Shown here: positions 23,610-34,656 of the stretch, piece after piece
Position numbering within the stretch: position 1 is the stretch's first letter
Layout of the letters: the number at the start of each line of letters is the position of its first letter
Notes under the pieces: generated by a model
What the model was told of the DNA's origin: nothing
Seen by the model: the letters and a program-made list of their open reading frames with translations, nothing else
Databases searched by the model: none
Source: Margaritifera margaritifera
Lineage: Eukaryota > Mollusca > Bivalvia > Unionida > Margaritiferidae
NCBI GenBank assembly: GCA_029931535.1
Contig: JAQPZY010001176.1
Location: 481,001-545,000 of the forward strand
DNA: 64,000 nucleotides
Reading direction: 5' to 3'
Position numbers and translations under genes: made by a program

Positions 23610-24935
23610 GAATGACCGAGCGCGCGGTACACTACCAAGTTCAAAGGTCGCTGGGCGGTACCATGTGCGCATGAATACTGTTACTGTGTATTGGTTTAAC
23701 TACGGTTGTGTATTTACTTTGGAATCTAGCAGAAGCTCAATTACTTTGTTTCTTGTAGTGTGTCCCTTTTTTTCAGCCTTAGGTAGAAAAGCAAACGAGT
23801 ATATAAAAAGGTTACTACATTTGTATTTGAAAATATGACGTTTTGCAGTATAGCTCAAATAAACTCGTTCATATTTTCCCATACAAATGCAGTAACCTAT
23901 AAGTACAAAAGAAATTGATATCCAATTGATAAAGATATAATAACAGGATTTTATAAAAGTGATGATCAAAGAACAAAAAACAAATCAAACAAACAAACAA
24001 ACAAAAAAAAAGAAAAAAAATTAAAATAAACCAACAGGAAATTAAGAAAGAGGAGAATAAATAACGAAATCTGTAAAAATATTATAAAGAACAGAAAAGA
24101 TTAAAGGATCATTTCGCAGCAATCCATAGATGAAAACGCAGATCTATGATTTTATGAAACGAAATTTGATTTTATTTTAGGATAAGTTGATTGTCGGTAG
24201 GATAATCGATATAAGCGTTTAAGATACAAAATGAACTAGTATTAAACGAAGTGGTCTGACGTTCCCTTACTGGTCATTTAGACATTGGTTTTAAAAAAAA
24301 TGACAAATTTATAGAGAATCGATCTGAAAGAATCTTTTCTTTAGATTTAAAAGAAAATGATTAACTTTCAATCTTCAGTAATTTTGCCTTAAACTTTCAA
24401 TAGGAAAAATAACATCCGGACAGTATAGTCTCATATCTAATCAGGTCCCTTGCGTGTTTGTCTCAAGACTTTTACAAATATTAGTCTTGGTTGCTTAACG
24501 TAATCAACCAGCAAATTTTCCGGCACTGGAAAGTCAAATTAATTTACAAGGACGCCATATTTAGGACAAAGATAAAAATCTAAGTTAGGACCAATTAAGG
24601 TAATAGCTAAAGACAATTTTATGATGCCACCAAATCTATAAGTCATTGAGGCGTGTAATAGACACTTAATTACAGCAACATAACGTGATGCCATTTTAGA
24701 ACTACTTTATGACGGCTGCCTATTTACAGCCAGAAAATTGAAGCGTACTCTAATAATTTCCTCTTCTACCTGTGATATTGTGATATAGTGCCATGCGGTA
24801 ATTGATACCTGAATTTCATTAACTGTCTCACGAGATGAACGGAAGGAACGTTATAAGACCCAACTTCATTAAATAGGCAGGTAGCGTGAGTGGCTAATTT
24901 AGTTGTATTAGTTTTCAGTTTTCCTCCTTACCTGA
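23610..24935. other. No recognisable gene
   Basis: AT-rich sequence with a CAAA/AAAC-rich stretch near 23985-24020. I saw no coding signature or clear repeat. An 84-codon plus ORF just beyond, at 24940-25194, has no recognisable domain. Confidence 0.5.
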
Positions 24936-25195
24936 GCGGATGGATTTATCATACATCAAACTCAGCAATAGTTTCTGTGTCAAGCTTCGACAACGGTGTC
25001 TTGCGGAAAATAATGGGATTGTATTCGTAACGTTTGAACATATTTTATTGCTGCAAGTGGTAAAATTATACATGACAAAAGGTTTGGAAAAAAGTTCTTC
25101 AACTTATTTGTCCCTTTGCAGTAAATCAATACGAGTATGTACGGAAGAGGCGCGTATACGATCTTATAGTGGACACATACACATTAATGATTAAT

Positions 25196-25196
<1 letters not shown>

Positions 25197-25278
<82 letters not shown>
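25197..25278. repeat. (GA)n microsatellite
   Basis: About 40 GA units with one AA interruption near 25267. Confidence 0.97.
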
Positions 25279-25589
25279 TTTGTGGTGGTTGGTGTGGTCG
25301 GTCAGTTTTATAAAATATTTCGTATTGCTGATTATTTTAACCTTGGATAATGACAAGAATATGTACATCTGACAGAAATTACACATACAAACAAGCAGGC
25401 ATTAGAGAACAGAATAATTAATCGCATTAGCGATTATCGAACCGAAAAAGACAATATTGATCACACAAGGTATGTTTGATTAAACCTCTTCATTTTTATA
25501 ACGAATTTCTGTGTCTTTCTGAAAAGAGATATTCTGTGCAATAGTGTAAAATTTGTTTCCCTAAAAATAGTAAAAACTGATGCTGACGA

Positions 25590-25611
25590 ATTTTTTTTTT
25601 TTTTTTTTTTA
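25590..25611 (-). repeat. Poly(A) tract (poly-T on plus) at the LINE 3' end
   Basis: 22 uninterrupted T on the plus strand, directly after the last coding-like residues of the minus-strand LINE. This is consistent with target-primed insertion. Confidence 0.6.
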
Positions 25612-28500
25612 ATAAAACATATCTATGTTCATCACACCGTCTGCACACAAAAGCGAAATGAAAATCGTTTTCGATTTGACACCTACAGGAGCAAGCTGGA
25701 TCAGGAATTAACTCAAAAGAGATAGTACTTGAGAATACTGCATTTATATCTCAATCGAGCTAATCAAACAGAAGCCAACCTATTGTAGCAAGCTCAATAG
25801 GAAGGGGCTGAGATAATATATGTTGTTGTGGCTCCTTGGAACGTTTTTTTTTTAGCTGGACACTTTCTTGTAGGTAATGGTAACTCGTTCCAAATGCTTG
25901 TCATAGATGGGAAATAAGAAGTTTAAAATAATGAAGCTCGATAATGAAGCTGAAGAAGGGTGTAATAATTTCATATATTATATAGGTAGCTATTTCATGT
26001 ACGGTAGGAGTAAATTAGTTAAGTACCCTAGGTAAGGCTTATTGATAATTTTATTTTAAAAAATGCATACATTCTCTCTGCAAGAATTGGTCAAACTATT
26101 TTAGAATGAAGTACTTCCCTGCTAGCATATTGTAGAAAGCAGGAAACTAGTCTAGCTGTCTAATTTTGTATTTGTTCCAATAAATAAACAAAGTAGGTGA
26201 TGACCACTATTCAGATCCATTTTCTAGTATTGGTCAAACGTAAGTTGAGAAAATTATTAAGATTTTCTGAGGATAGAGTATCCGTTAATGTTTTTACGGT
26301 GATTGACACTTTATGATGCAGATTCGACAATAGTATTAATATATTATTATAAATACTCTTTGATCATGATCTATTGGAAGCTAAAGTAACTCCCAAATGA
26401 CAGTATGATGAAACAAACTTAATTTTATCTCCTCAGAATTCATGTTCAGTGAAATAGTTCATCTCCCGGATTACAATTTGCCATCCAGCGATTCGCCATC
26501 ATTTACACACTTTGGATGAATACTGGGTCATAATATATAGCTTGAGGCGAGGAGTCATCTGCAAATAAGTGTGTTCGTAAGAGATTTGGACAGCAATATC
26601 ACTTATATAGAGATGAAATAGGAACGGACGAAGAACCCTCCCTAGGGAATACCGACTGTTGGTTGTCCTTCACTTGAAAATTCGTTGCCTACCATGGCTC
26701 GTTGAGTTCTGAAGGTTGTGTAATCTTTTAATGAAGCCAATAAGTTCTCTCAATTCCAAAATATTTTTGAGCAACAAACCTCTATGCTACACTTTATCAA
26801 AGACGTTGTAAATATCACAGAAAATGTGTATATTGCATTACATATCGAATAGTAAATATCAAAAAGCTGCAATGTGCCTGAGTAACCTAGCATAATGATA
26901 TCAATAGAGAAAGCAATGGTCATGAAAATAATCAGAGATGTAGTAAAAGATTATTCTTTCAGATACTACCTGATGTTGCTGATGAGAAACACGGGTCTGT
27001 AATTTTAAACTATCGATTTGTTCCCATTTTTCAAAAGTGGTACAACGTTTGCGAGCTTCTATAGATTTGTAAATTTATTAGAGTGCAACAATATGTTCAA
27101 TAAATGTAATAATGGTCCGCAAATAGAAAGTCTGGTATTCTTCAATAAAATGTTACTAATAGTGTCCTGTCTAGAGGTTTTGTTATTTTGAAGTGATCAT
27201 ATAACATCCACGATCCGACTTGGTTGTATTTCAAGGCTATCAAATTTCAGAAGTGCAGTATGCTCAATTTCTAGCGTTTCTCTTTTATAGAGGAAGAGAT
27301 AGTACAAATATAATCATTCAGTAAGTTTGCTTTTTCGTGATTTGAACATACAAATTCATAATCGGTCTTTTTAAACGGGGAATTATCGATGAACCATTAA
27401 ATTATTTTGCAATTATTTTCACCAAATTCCGGTAATATTTCGAATTTGTTTTGTAACTTTTAGATAAGTGAACGTGTAAATTATTATAGAAGTGTGCTTT
27501 GGCTACCATTTTCAAATTATTGACATTGTACTCTAGGATATGATCTGGATTATTGGATTTATCACAGTTTGTATCTAATCCTGATAGCACATCTCAGGTT
27601 TGAGTCAAACCCTATTTTGTCACTGTTTGAGCTGGAATACACTGATGGGAAAATTTACTAATTATACTGTTCAACAGATCACCGGATTCATCAATACTGT
27701 CGCATGAATTAAGGGATTCTTTCTAGTTATAAGTACTGACAAGCTGATTGAGCAGGTCAAAATTACCCTTTTGTAAAACTATACTTTCCTTTGAAAAGAA
27801 TTTATTAAATCATAGTTATTTTAGAATGTCAAGAATGTGGCTGTATTTAATTTAATATTCTGGTCCACAGTCAGTGTGACGGATTCAACGATCTCATAGC
27901 TTTCTGATAATATAAGGGGGTAGAGTTTGGTAGCCGAGTCAGGAGTTATACGAAATGGTTCATAGATAGTTTTGACCAACTTACTTTGTACAAAAATCTC
28001 GTGCAAGTGGTTCTTATGTGCATTGAGAAGGTCAACGTTTAGATCACATGTGATAAAGTATGCAGTGAGTAATATCACTAACAGATTTGACAGAGGTGAA
28101 ACAAGTTTGGCAGAATCACTATTTACGTTTTTGTGGTCGATAAACAGTACATAATACAATTCCATTGTTTTGGAAGACGAGTTGTAGCCAAATCATTTCG
28201 TAATTTAAGAATTTAAACTCACGTCTTTGCTTGCAATGTTATGTATTCGTTAACAATAATAGCAACATCACCTAATAATTGATTTCTGTAATTTCAAAAG
28301 GTTTTATAATCCTCCAGTTCTTGCATTTCTTTGCCGAACAGTATTAACAATGTAGGTATCAATAAAACAAAAAATGGTATATTCTGATAGGTGTGCCGTG
28401 AGTTCTTCTGCCTTCTGCCTCGTGGTTCTAATATTCCGATGAAAGAATGAAAGTTAATTTGATTCAAACTTTGGACCAGTGTGTATGTATATATCCCAAC
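25612..28500 (-). pseudogene. Decayed LINE (CR1/Jockey-type) with AP endonuclease and reverse transcriptase
   Basis: The minus strand reads a full LINE pol order. The endonuclease starts near 28470 (LVQSLNQINFHSFIGILEPR; 'ELEDYKTF'; NEYITLQAKT). It continues in the 114-residue ORF 27821-28165 with ITCDLNVDLLNAHKNHLHEI, the 'GDFNVDLL' block, and RITPDSATKLYPLILSES then DQNIKLNTATF, where the catalytic 'S.H' is degraded. RT follows with frameshifts: NVVPLLKNGNKSIV near 27030, DKVWHRGLLLKIFW near 26800, QRAMVGNEFSSEGQPTVGIP near 26650-26710, and FHLYISDI near 26600. The YADD box is not readable. C-terminal RIQNYTARLVSCFLQYASRE lies near 26110-26180 and a cysteine-rich tail near 25650-25700. It ends in a run of A on this strand (25590-25611), either the poly(A) tail or an internal tract. 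Confidence 0.85.
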
Positions 28501-28871
28501 CTGTAACAAATAGAAGAATGAGACAGATCATTTGTTATCGTGCGAAAGGATAGTTAACTTTGTAAAATGTGTTACGGAAAAGAAAGAAAATAACGTAGTT
28601 TTGTATTCAAACAGAATGATCACTTTAAAAAAGAAACATGGGATTGAAAGAAGTGCTAAAATATGCTTTAAGAGTAATTTGTTTTTTATTCTAAAAAATT
28701 TCAATCATTAGCAATTAATCTTCCAACATAATATGCAGCAAAAACTGTAAAACACGAATGTAAGAGAAGAAAATGAAAGATCAAATGATGGCCCCAAGTT
28801 TATTAATTAGAACAACAACAGCAATTTACGTACGGAAGAAAATATTAGGCCTCCATAGATTCAATTTGTCT

Positions 28872-28872
<1 letters not shown>

Positions 28873-28922
<50 letters not shown>

Positions 28923-28928
28923 AAATCG

Positions 28929-29012
<84 letters not shown>

Positions 29013-29022
29013 GGATGGATAC
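28873..29022. repeat. (CA)n and (GATA)n compound microsatellite
   Basis: About 23 CA units (28873-28918), a short spacer, then about 20 GATA units (28929-29010) ending in GATG units. Another CA run lies at 29113-29140. Confidence 0.97.
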
Positions 29023-29066
29023 AAACGTTTGTGAAAGACCCGGGGATAAAAAACAACAAAATTTCA

Positions 29067-29095
29067 TTTCGACCTAGAGCAAGGTCTTTCTTCAG
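29067..29095 (-). ncRNA. Hammerhead-like catalytic core (degenerate)
   Basis: The minus strand reads CTGAAGA, two A, a perfect 5-bp stem GACCT/AGGTC around a 6-base loop, then GAAA. This is the box order of a hammerhead ribozyme (CUGANGA, stem II, GAAA). The two extra A and the lack of an obvious stem III and cleavage triplet make activity doubtful. Hammerheads are known from Penelope-like elements, which fits the context. Confidence 0.35.
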
Positions 29096-29517
29096 GAGAC
29101 AATAATAACAAACACACACACACACACACATACACACACAGAGAGTTGTACTCATAGTACAGTAACTATTTACATTTTGGCACAGAGAAACACAACTTTC
29201 CTGAGTAATTAAGAGGTCTAAACTAAAGGCAAAAAAGAGAGTAATATAAAAAAGAAAAACATTATTAGAAACGCAGCTATTATCTGTGAATAAGGCGGAC
29301 AGTTAAATATGCAAGCTATCATTACTATAGCGTCATGTTGTGTGGCGTGACCTAGTTAACTACGTCATTGCGAGGAGGTTGCTTTTCATAGGGTAGTGGT
29401 GGATAATGTTTTGCTTTGATCTTACATCCCGGATATAACTTACACTTACAAGAAACAGAGGTATGCATGTATTTATCTTACATGGGAAGGTGGTGGAAAG
29501 AAGCAAATTTAATAATA

Positions 29518-29965
29518 ATAAGAAGAAGAATAACAACTACTTGAAAACACCAGAAGAATAATAACAACTACTTGAAAACACTAGAAGAATAATAACAACT
29601 ACTTGAAAACACCAGAAGAATAATAACAACTACTTGAAAACACTAGAAGAATAATAATAACAACTACTTGAAAACACTAGAAGAATAATAACAACTACTT
29701 GGAAACACTAGAAGAATAATAACAACTACTTGAAAACACTAGAAGGATAATAAGAACTACTTGGAAATACAAGAAGAATAATAACAACTACTTGAAAACA
29801 CTAGAAGAATAATAACAACTACTTGGAAATACTAGAAGAATAATAACAACTACTTGAAACACTAGAAGAATAATAACAACTACTTGGAAACACTAGAAAA
29901 AGAATAATAACAACTACCTGAAAACTCTAGAAGAATAATAACAACTACTTGAAAACACTAGAGGG
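29518..29965. repeat. 31-bp minisatellite, about 14 copies
   Basis: The unit contains AATAATAACAACTACTTGAA, then an AACACTAGAAG-like end, with scattered CCAG/CTAG and AAA/GAAA variants. It lies between the two Penelope-like motifs. Confidence 0.95.
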
Positions 29966-30368
29966 AGGGCGAAGCTGAGCATACTAACAGGAATAGAGCA
30001 CTTTTAGACTATGGATTTTCTTTGAAGTCAAATTAGCCGTGTGTTCACATCTGCAGTATTCAATATTTCTCTTTATGGCATCGTTCATTGTCAATCCATC
30101 TTTGATTTGACTCAGTCGACAGCATTTTAAGCTACTGGACACTCTAGAGTGTCCGGGTGAGTTGAAATGGTCGGCGAGTTTTGCGTTGGCCTTGTTTCTG
30201 ATATGGCTTGTGTAATTTTACATCCTTTGTATAATGTCAGCTGCTTCGGTCAATGGCTTTAGCTTTGTATTTGAGCAGACTGATCTATAGTTTTGTTCCT
30301 GTATTCCCTTCATTTTAAGTGCCCTCAGAGTTTCCTAAATCTTTTGTCAAGCGTTACCGTGTTTGGAC

Positions 30369-30392
30369 ACACACACACACACACACACACAG

Positions 30393-30467
<75 letters not shown>
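30369..30467. repeat. (CA)n and (TA)n compound microsatellite
   Basis: About 12 CA units (30368-30391), a short link, then about 35 TA units to 30467. Confidence 0.97.
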
Positions 30468-30471
<4 letters not shown>

Positions 30472-31189
30472 GTATTGTATGTACTCTGTATCATTGATAT
30501 ACCAAGAGATGTATAAATGTTTCATTCAAAGGAAAGGAGGCTTGCCGAGTTTCCTTTTAATGAAAAGTTATACAACGAGTGGTATATCAAAGATACAGCG
30601 TACGTAATATACATATATTTTACTTATATCACATACAAATACACATACTTGCATTTCCAACGGAGTTAAGATTGACTGCAGGAAACTGTGTATTGACGGA
30701 GTGAGTGAACTCTTCACATCCCTGCCCAGTGTGTCCGCTTCAAAATGTAGGTATGTACCTATTGCGGCTATTCACAATTTTCTTTGCAAATTGATAAGTT
30801 GCTTCTTTTTTTTTTTTAGCTTCTATTTTCATTCATATTGATTAAATAAATATAAGACACACTTATGATTTAAACATGAAAGATAGTTTAGGTGAAGAAA
30901 GTAGAGTACTACAAACACAGCATTGTTAGCTTCTTGAACTCGGAACGCGCAGCCATTCAGTCACCATCGAGTGTGTTAAAACGAGTGCGGAATATAGACA
31001 AAGCTAAATGACCAGCCAACAAGAGGTAATTCAACATTTAAATTTATTTACAGTTGATCTAAGTCATTATTATGCTTTAATTAACATTGCTACCTACCAT
31101 AAGATTGTTTTTATCCTCCATTGCTCTCTTTCCCCTTTCTGTTGGTCGGTTTATCTGTAAATTTTACCATCATTCATAGGTCCAGAGAC

Positions 31190-31257
31190 ATCGTCGCATT
31201 ACAGGCGAAAATCTGCTACGCTCTTTTTTTCACGGATTTTCGTCCGTAGCTTACGAC
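31190..31257. repeat. Imperfect inverted repeat (hairpin)
   Basis: ATCGTCG at the left pairs with CGACGAT at the right, and inner GCGAAAATC pairs with GATTTTCG, around a T-rich loop. Both sides are bordered by GTCCAGAGA. It could be the footprint of a small palindromic element. Confidence 0.55.
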
Positions 31258-31378
31258 GATGGTCCAGAGAGAGAGAGAGCTAGCTGTGGGGTGGGGGTTT
31301 GTGGAGACTTAGCATCAGATTTTTTGTTGTCCATAACTATGTTTCTCTGTTGATCGACTAGTCTGCTACCTGACCAAC

Positions 31379-31381
<3 letters not shown>

Positions 31382-31449
<68 letters not shown>
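31382..31449. repeat. (GA)n microsatellite
   Basis: About 34 GA units. A shorter GA run lies at 31266-31279. Confidence 0.97.
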
Positions 31450-31450
<1 letters not shown>

Positions 31451-31751
31451 GCCTTCGGACAATTAAATATTTTAAATAATGTTTTTTGAACCCTAATATA
31501 GGTTTAAAAAAAACAAAACAACAACAACAACAAAAAAACAACAAAAAACATTAACAAGACTACAGTATGTTGCCTCCTAACCAAGAAATTTACCTTACAG
31601 TTTCGACAGGATATTGCAACTTTTTATCATTGGTGTTGTGAACATTGTAGATAAATCCCATGAAAGTGTAAGCATACCATTACGACGACCCATGTTCTTG
31701 GAGGTAACTTGGTGTAAGCTCAGGTTCAAGGGTTTCATCCAGCTCAAATTC

Positions 31752-31814
31752 TTTTCTCTCTCTCTCTATCTCTAACTCTCTCCATAGATTTCGACGTATG
31801 TGTGTCCCTTAGGC

Positions 31815-31859
<45 letters not shown>
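31752..31859. repeat. (CT)n ... (GA)n opposed pair
   Basis: A CT-rich run (31752-31783) and a pure GA run (31816-31859) are complementary across a spacer of about 32 bases, so a transcript could fold into a long hairpin. Confidence 0.8.
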
Positions 31860-31863
<4 letters not shown>

Positions 31864-32030
31864 GCAGAGGAGATTTCAATTAAATTGTGTACCATGTTTA
31901 ATTCATTTAGAAAACGGGGATTTTTAATATTTGTTTTCGTTACTTTCTTAAGTCATTAGTGATTACTAAGTGGAAATTCATCACTGATCTAGTGAGTATA
32001 AAAGCAATAACCACTGTTGAAACTATGTTA

Positions 32031-32325
32031 TATAAGGGTATTCATGCAGTATTGGTATATCAAATAAGGGTATTCATGCAGTATTGATATATCAAATAAG
32101 GGTATTCATGCAGTATTGGTAAATCAAATAAAGTTATTCATTCAGTATTGGTATTTCAAATAAGGGTATTAATGCAGTATTGGTATATCAAATAAGGGTA
32201 TTCATGCAGTATTGGTATATCAAATAAGGGTATTCATGCAGTATTGGTATATCAAATAAGGGTATTCATGCAGTATTGGTATATCAAATAAGGGTATTCA
32301 TGCAGCATTGGTATATCAAATTGCT
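32031..32325. repeat. 32-bp minisatellite, about 9 copies
   Basis: The unit contains AAATAAGGGTATTCATGCAG, then a TATTGGTATATC end, highly conserved in copies 5-8. It stops 45 bp before the next TA run. Confidence 0.96.
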
Positions 32326-32365
32326 TTATACCAACACTTTAAAAGTCACATTATTTTAAATGTAT

Positions 32366-32466
<101 letters not shown>

Positions 32467-33138
32467 TTCTCCTTTCAGAGCAAAGAAAAAAATATATCTT
32501 CACTCTCTACTCCCTTGCATTTCTTGTGGTTTTTCTCTGTCTGCATTATTTTTTCAAATGGCTATATTTTCCTTATCATAAAACGTATATGCTAGCCAAA
32601 CAGTAATTCGAAAGTTCTTCTACCATAGTTATAATTTCTTGTTGTTGTAAACCCTGAAATGTGTTTATTTTGTGAAAAATTTTAAAATCTTAATTGCCAG
32701 CTCAGAAATATCTTGATTCATTATGCCAACTGTTTTCATAAGTTTGAGAAAGCAGCAAGTATATTGCATACTTTTTAGAAAAGCTACAATGCATTGATTC
32801 TTTTAGAGGTTTCGTGTGCACTTAGATTTGACTATGCAAGGTTTTGTACTTTTCAGAGAACCTCTTCCACTGCAAGCGCGTTTATCCACATGTTCATTTT
32901 CTTTTTTTGGGGGGTGGGGAGTGGGGGTTGTTTTCCTTTTTCGTCGCGCTATACAGTTCACCTATGCATACCTTTCAATACGCCTTGCAGTAGTTTCGTA
33001 CTTTTTGTAACATGTGTTTTGGAGTTCATTATTGGAAAAAAGTAAGACAAATGGGATTCTCAAGCAAGGTTTTCTAAGCTTTTGTCGTGTACTCATCTTA
33101 TTTATATGTAAATCTGTGATATTTCTGACGCTTGTTAA

Positions 33139-33264
<126 letters not shown>

Positions 33265-33369
33265 TTAGAGATATACATCAAACAGGGCGGAAAGTGTTAT
33301 CCCTGGATTATACAGGAGAATTAACATTAACAGAATTTTTAAATACGAATAAATAATATTATCATACAG

Positions 33370-33480
33370 GTTAGAGAATTTGAATTCGTACTCTACGGAG
33401 TATTCGAAACCGGATCCGCAGGTTACGGCACCCATCGCCTTGCCTGTAAGCACCAACCCCTATACCATCTCGAGCATGCA
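33370..33480 (-). mobile_element. Possible tRNA-derived SINE head
   Basis: On the minus strand the sequence has TGGTATAGGGGTTGGTGC, a fair polymerase III box A. About 60 bases later comes GGTTTCGAATACTCC, a box B with one extra base. The spacing suits a tRNA-derived promoter. No cloverleaf can be completed convincingly, so this is a SINE relic or a tRNA pseudogene at best. Confidence 0.4.
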
Positions 33481-33697
33481 CACATCACCAAAAAATGATG
33501 CTACAAAGTCGGTAGTATAGGCATTCGTGCGAACCCGCATGCAAACGTCACATAAGGGTCATTAGGTGCAAACAAGGTCAAGTTACCAATTTTGAATCAC
33601 GTGAGTGAGGGACTTTCGTTGTGAGTTGTTTTTGTTTTTGTTGTTGTTGTTTTTAATTTGTACTCTTTTAATAAATTAGCCAATGGGAGGAGGACAT

Positions 33698-34075
33698 AAC
33701 ATGTCCATATAATTAATTGGATTTAGATTTTCATTAATATACATAATGTCCGAATAATTAATTAATTTGATTTAGATTTTTATGATCATACATAAAATGT
33801 CCGAATAATTAATCAGATTTAGATTTTTATTATTATACATAAATGTCCGAATAATTAATTTGATTTATATTTTTGTATTAGATATAAAATGTCCGAAAAA
33901 TTAATTTGATTTAGATTTTTATTATCATACATAAAATGTCCAAATAATTAATTTGATTTAGACTTTTTTATTATATATAAAATGTCCGAATAACTAATTT
34001 GATTTAGATTTTCAATATTATACATAAATGTCCGAATAATTAATTTGATTTAGATTTTTATTATTTTACGTATAT
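33698..34075. repeat. 46-bp minisatellite, about 8 copies
   Basis: The unit contains AAATGTCCGAATAATTAATT, then a GATTTAGATTTTTATTAT-like part. Spacing is 46-47 bp except one 52-bp interval near 33745-33797. Very AT-rich. Confidence 0.95.
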
Positions 34076-34344
34076 TCAGTTTTCAAGTTTAGCTTACAGG
34101 ATTATAAGTTATATTTAATTAATATGCATTAAAATTTAACTTACATTCAGTGACGTAGATGTTTCCATATGTAATCTTAGAAATATTTTCTAAGTTAGTA
34201 AGTAGTGTCATCTTCAAAACTGTAAATGCAAAGATGTATATAATAAAAACATGTGAATGCTGCTCGTTTTTGTGAACACGTAGCATTTTCTTTTCTAATT
34301 TACAAAATAGTATGCTTTTGGAAATTATTAAGCTGTAACATACA

Positions 34345-34635
34345 TAATCAAAATGACGTCTTTTACGTCAACAAAACGAGTTATCGATCACAATGTGTTA
34401 ACTTAATTATGTAGACAGGACGACAAATGTAAATACTTAGGTATATATTGTGTCAGCTTGTCGATATATCGATATGAATGTAGATACTTAGGTTGTTATA
34501 TTGTGTCAACATGTAGATATTTCGATATAAATGTATCAATTTGTCATCATGTTTACTGAGTCATGTCAACATATTGCAATTATTAACTCATCTTGTTGAC
34601 GTAAATGTCGTCGTCTTGATCATGCATGCTATAAA
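34345..34635. mobile_element. Palindromic MITE-like element with about 100-bp inverted arms
   Basis: The left arm (TTTTACGTCAACAAAACGAG, then TTATCGATCACAATGTG...) and the right arm (…ACTCATCTTGTTGACGTAAA then TGTCGTCGTCTTGATCATGC) are reverse complements with mismatches. An inner pair (ACAAATGTAAATACTTAGG and the GTATCAATTTGTCATCATG side) extends the arms. A third, single arm of the same family lies at 53445-53545. The arm ends GATCAAGAYGAYG and ACGTCAACAAGATGAGTTAT are shared by both loci. No target duplication was defined. Confidence 0.72.
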
Positions 34636-34656
34636 AATAACTGGACATGACGACAG

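Larger units (their letters stand above)
29030..30310 (-). pseudogene. Penelope-like element 3' part (possible GIY-YIG domain and 3' terminal motif)
   Basis: On the minus strand, 30010-30240 reads SHIRNKANAKLADHFNSPGH, then RVSSSLKCCRLSQIKDGLT and NDAIKRN. This resembles the 'I.N....VA.HFN.PGHS..D..V..IE' stretch of GIY-YIG endonuclease domains in Penelope-like elements. About 1 kb downstream, at 29065-29100, the same strand reads CCTGAAGAAAGACCTTGCTC then TAGGTCGAAAT, the kind of motif often seen in the terminal parts of Penelope-like elements. Position and orientation agree. The minisatellite at 29518-29965 separates the two. The identification rests on short recalled motifs. Confidence 0.45.
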
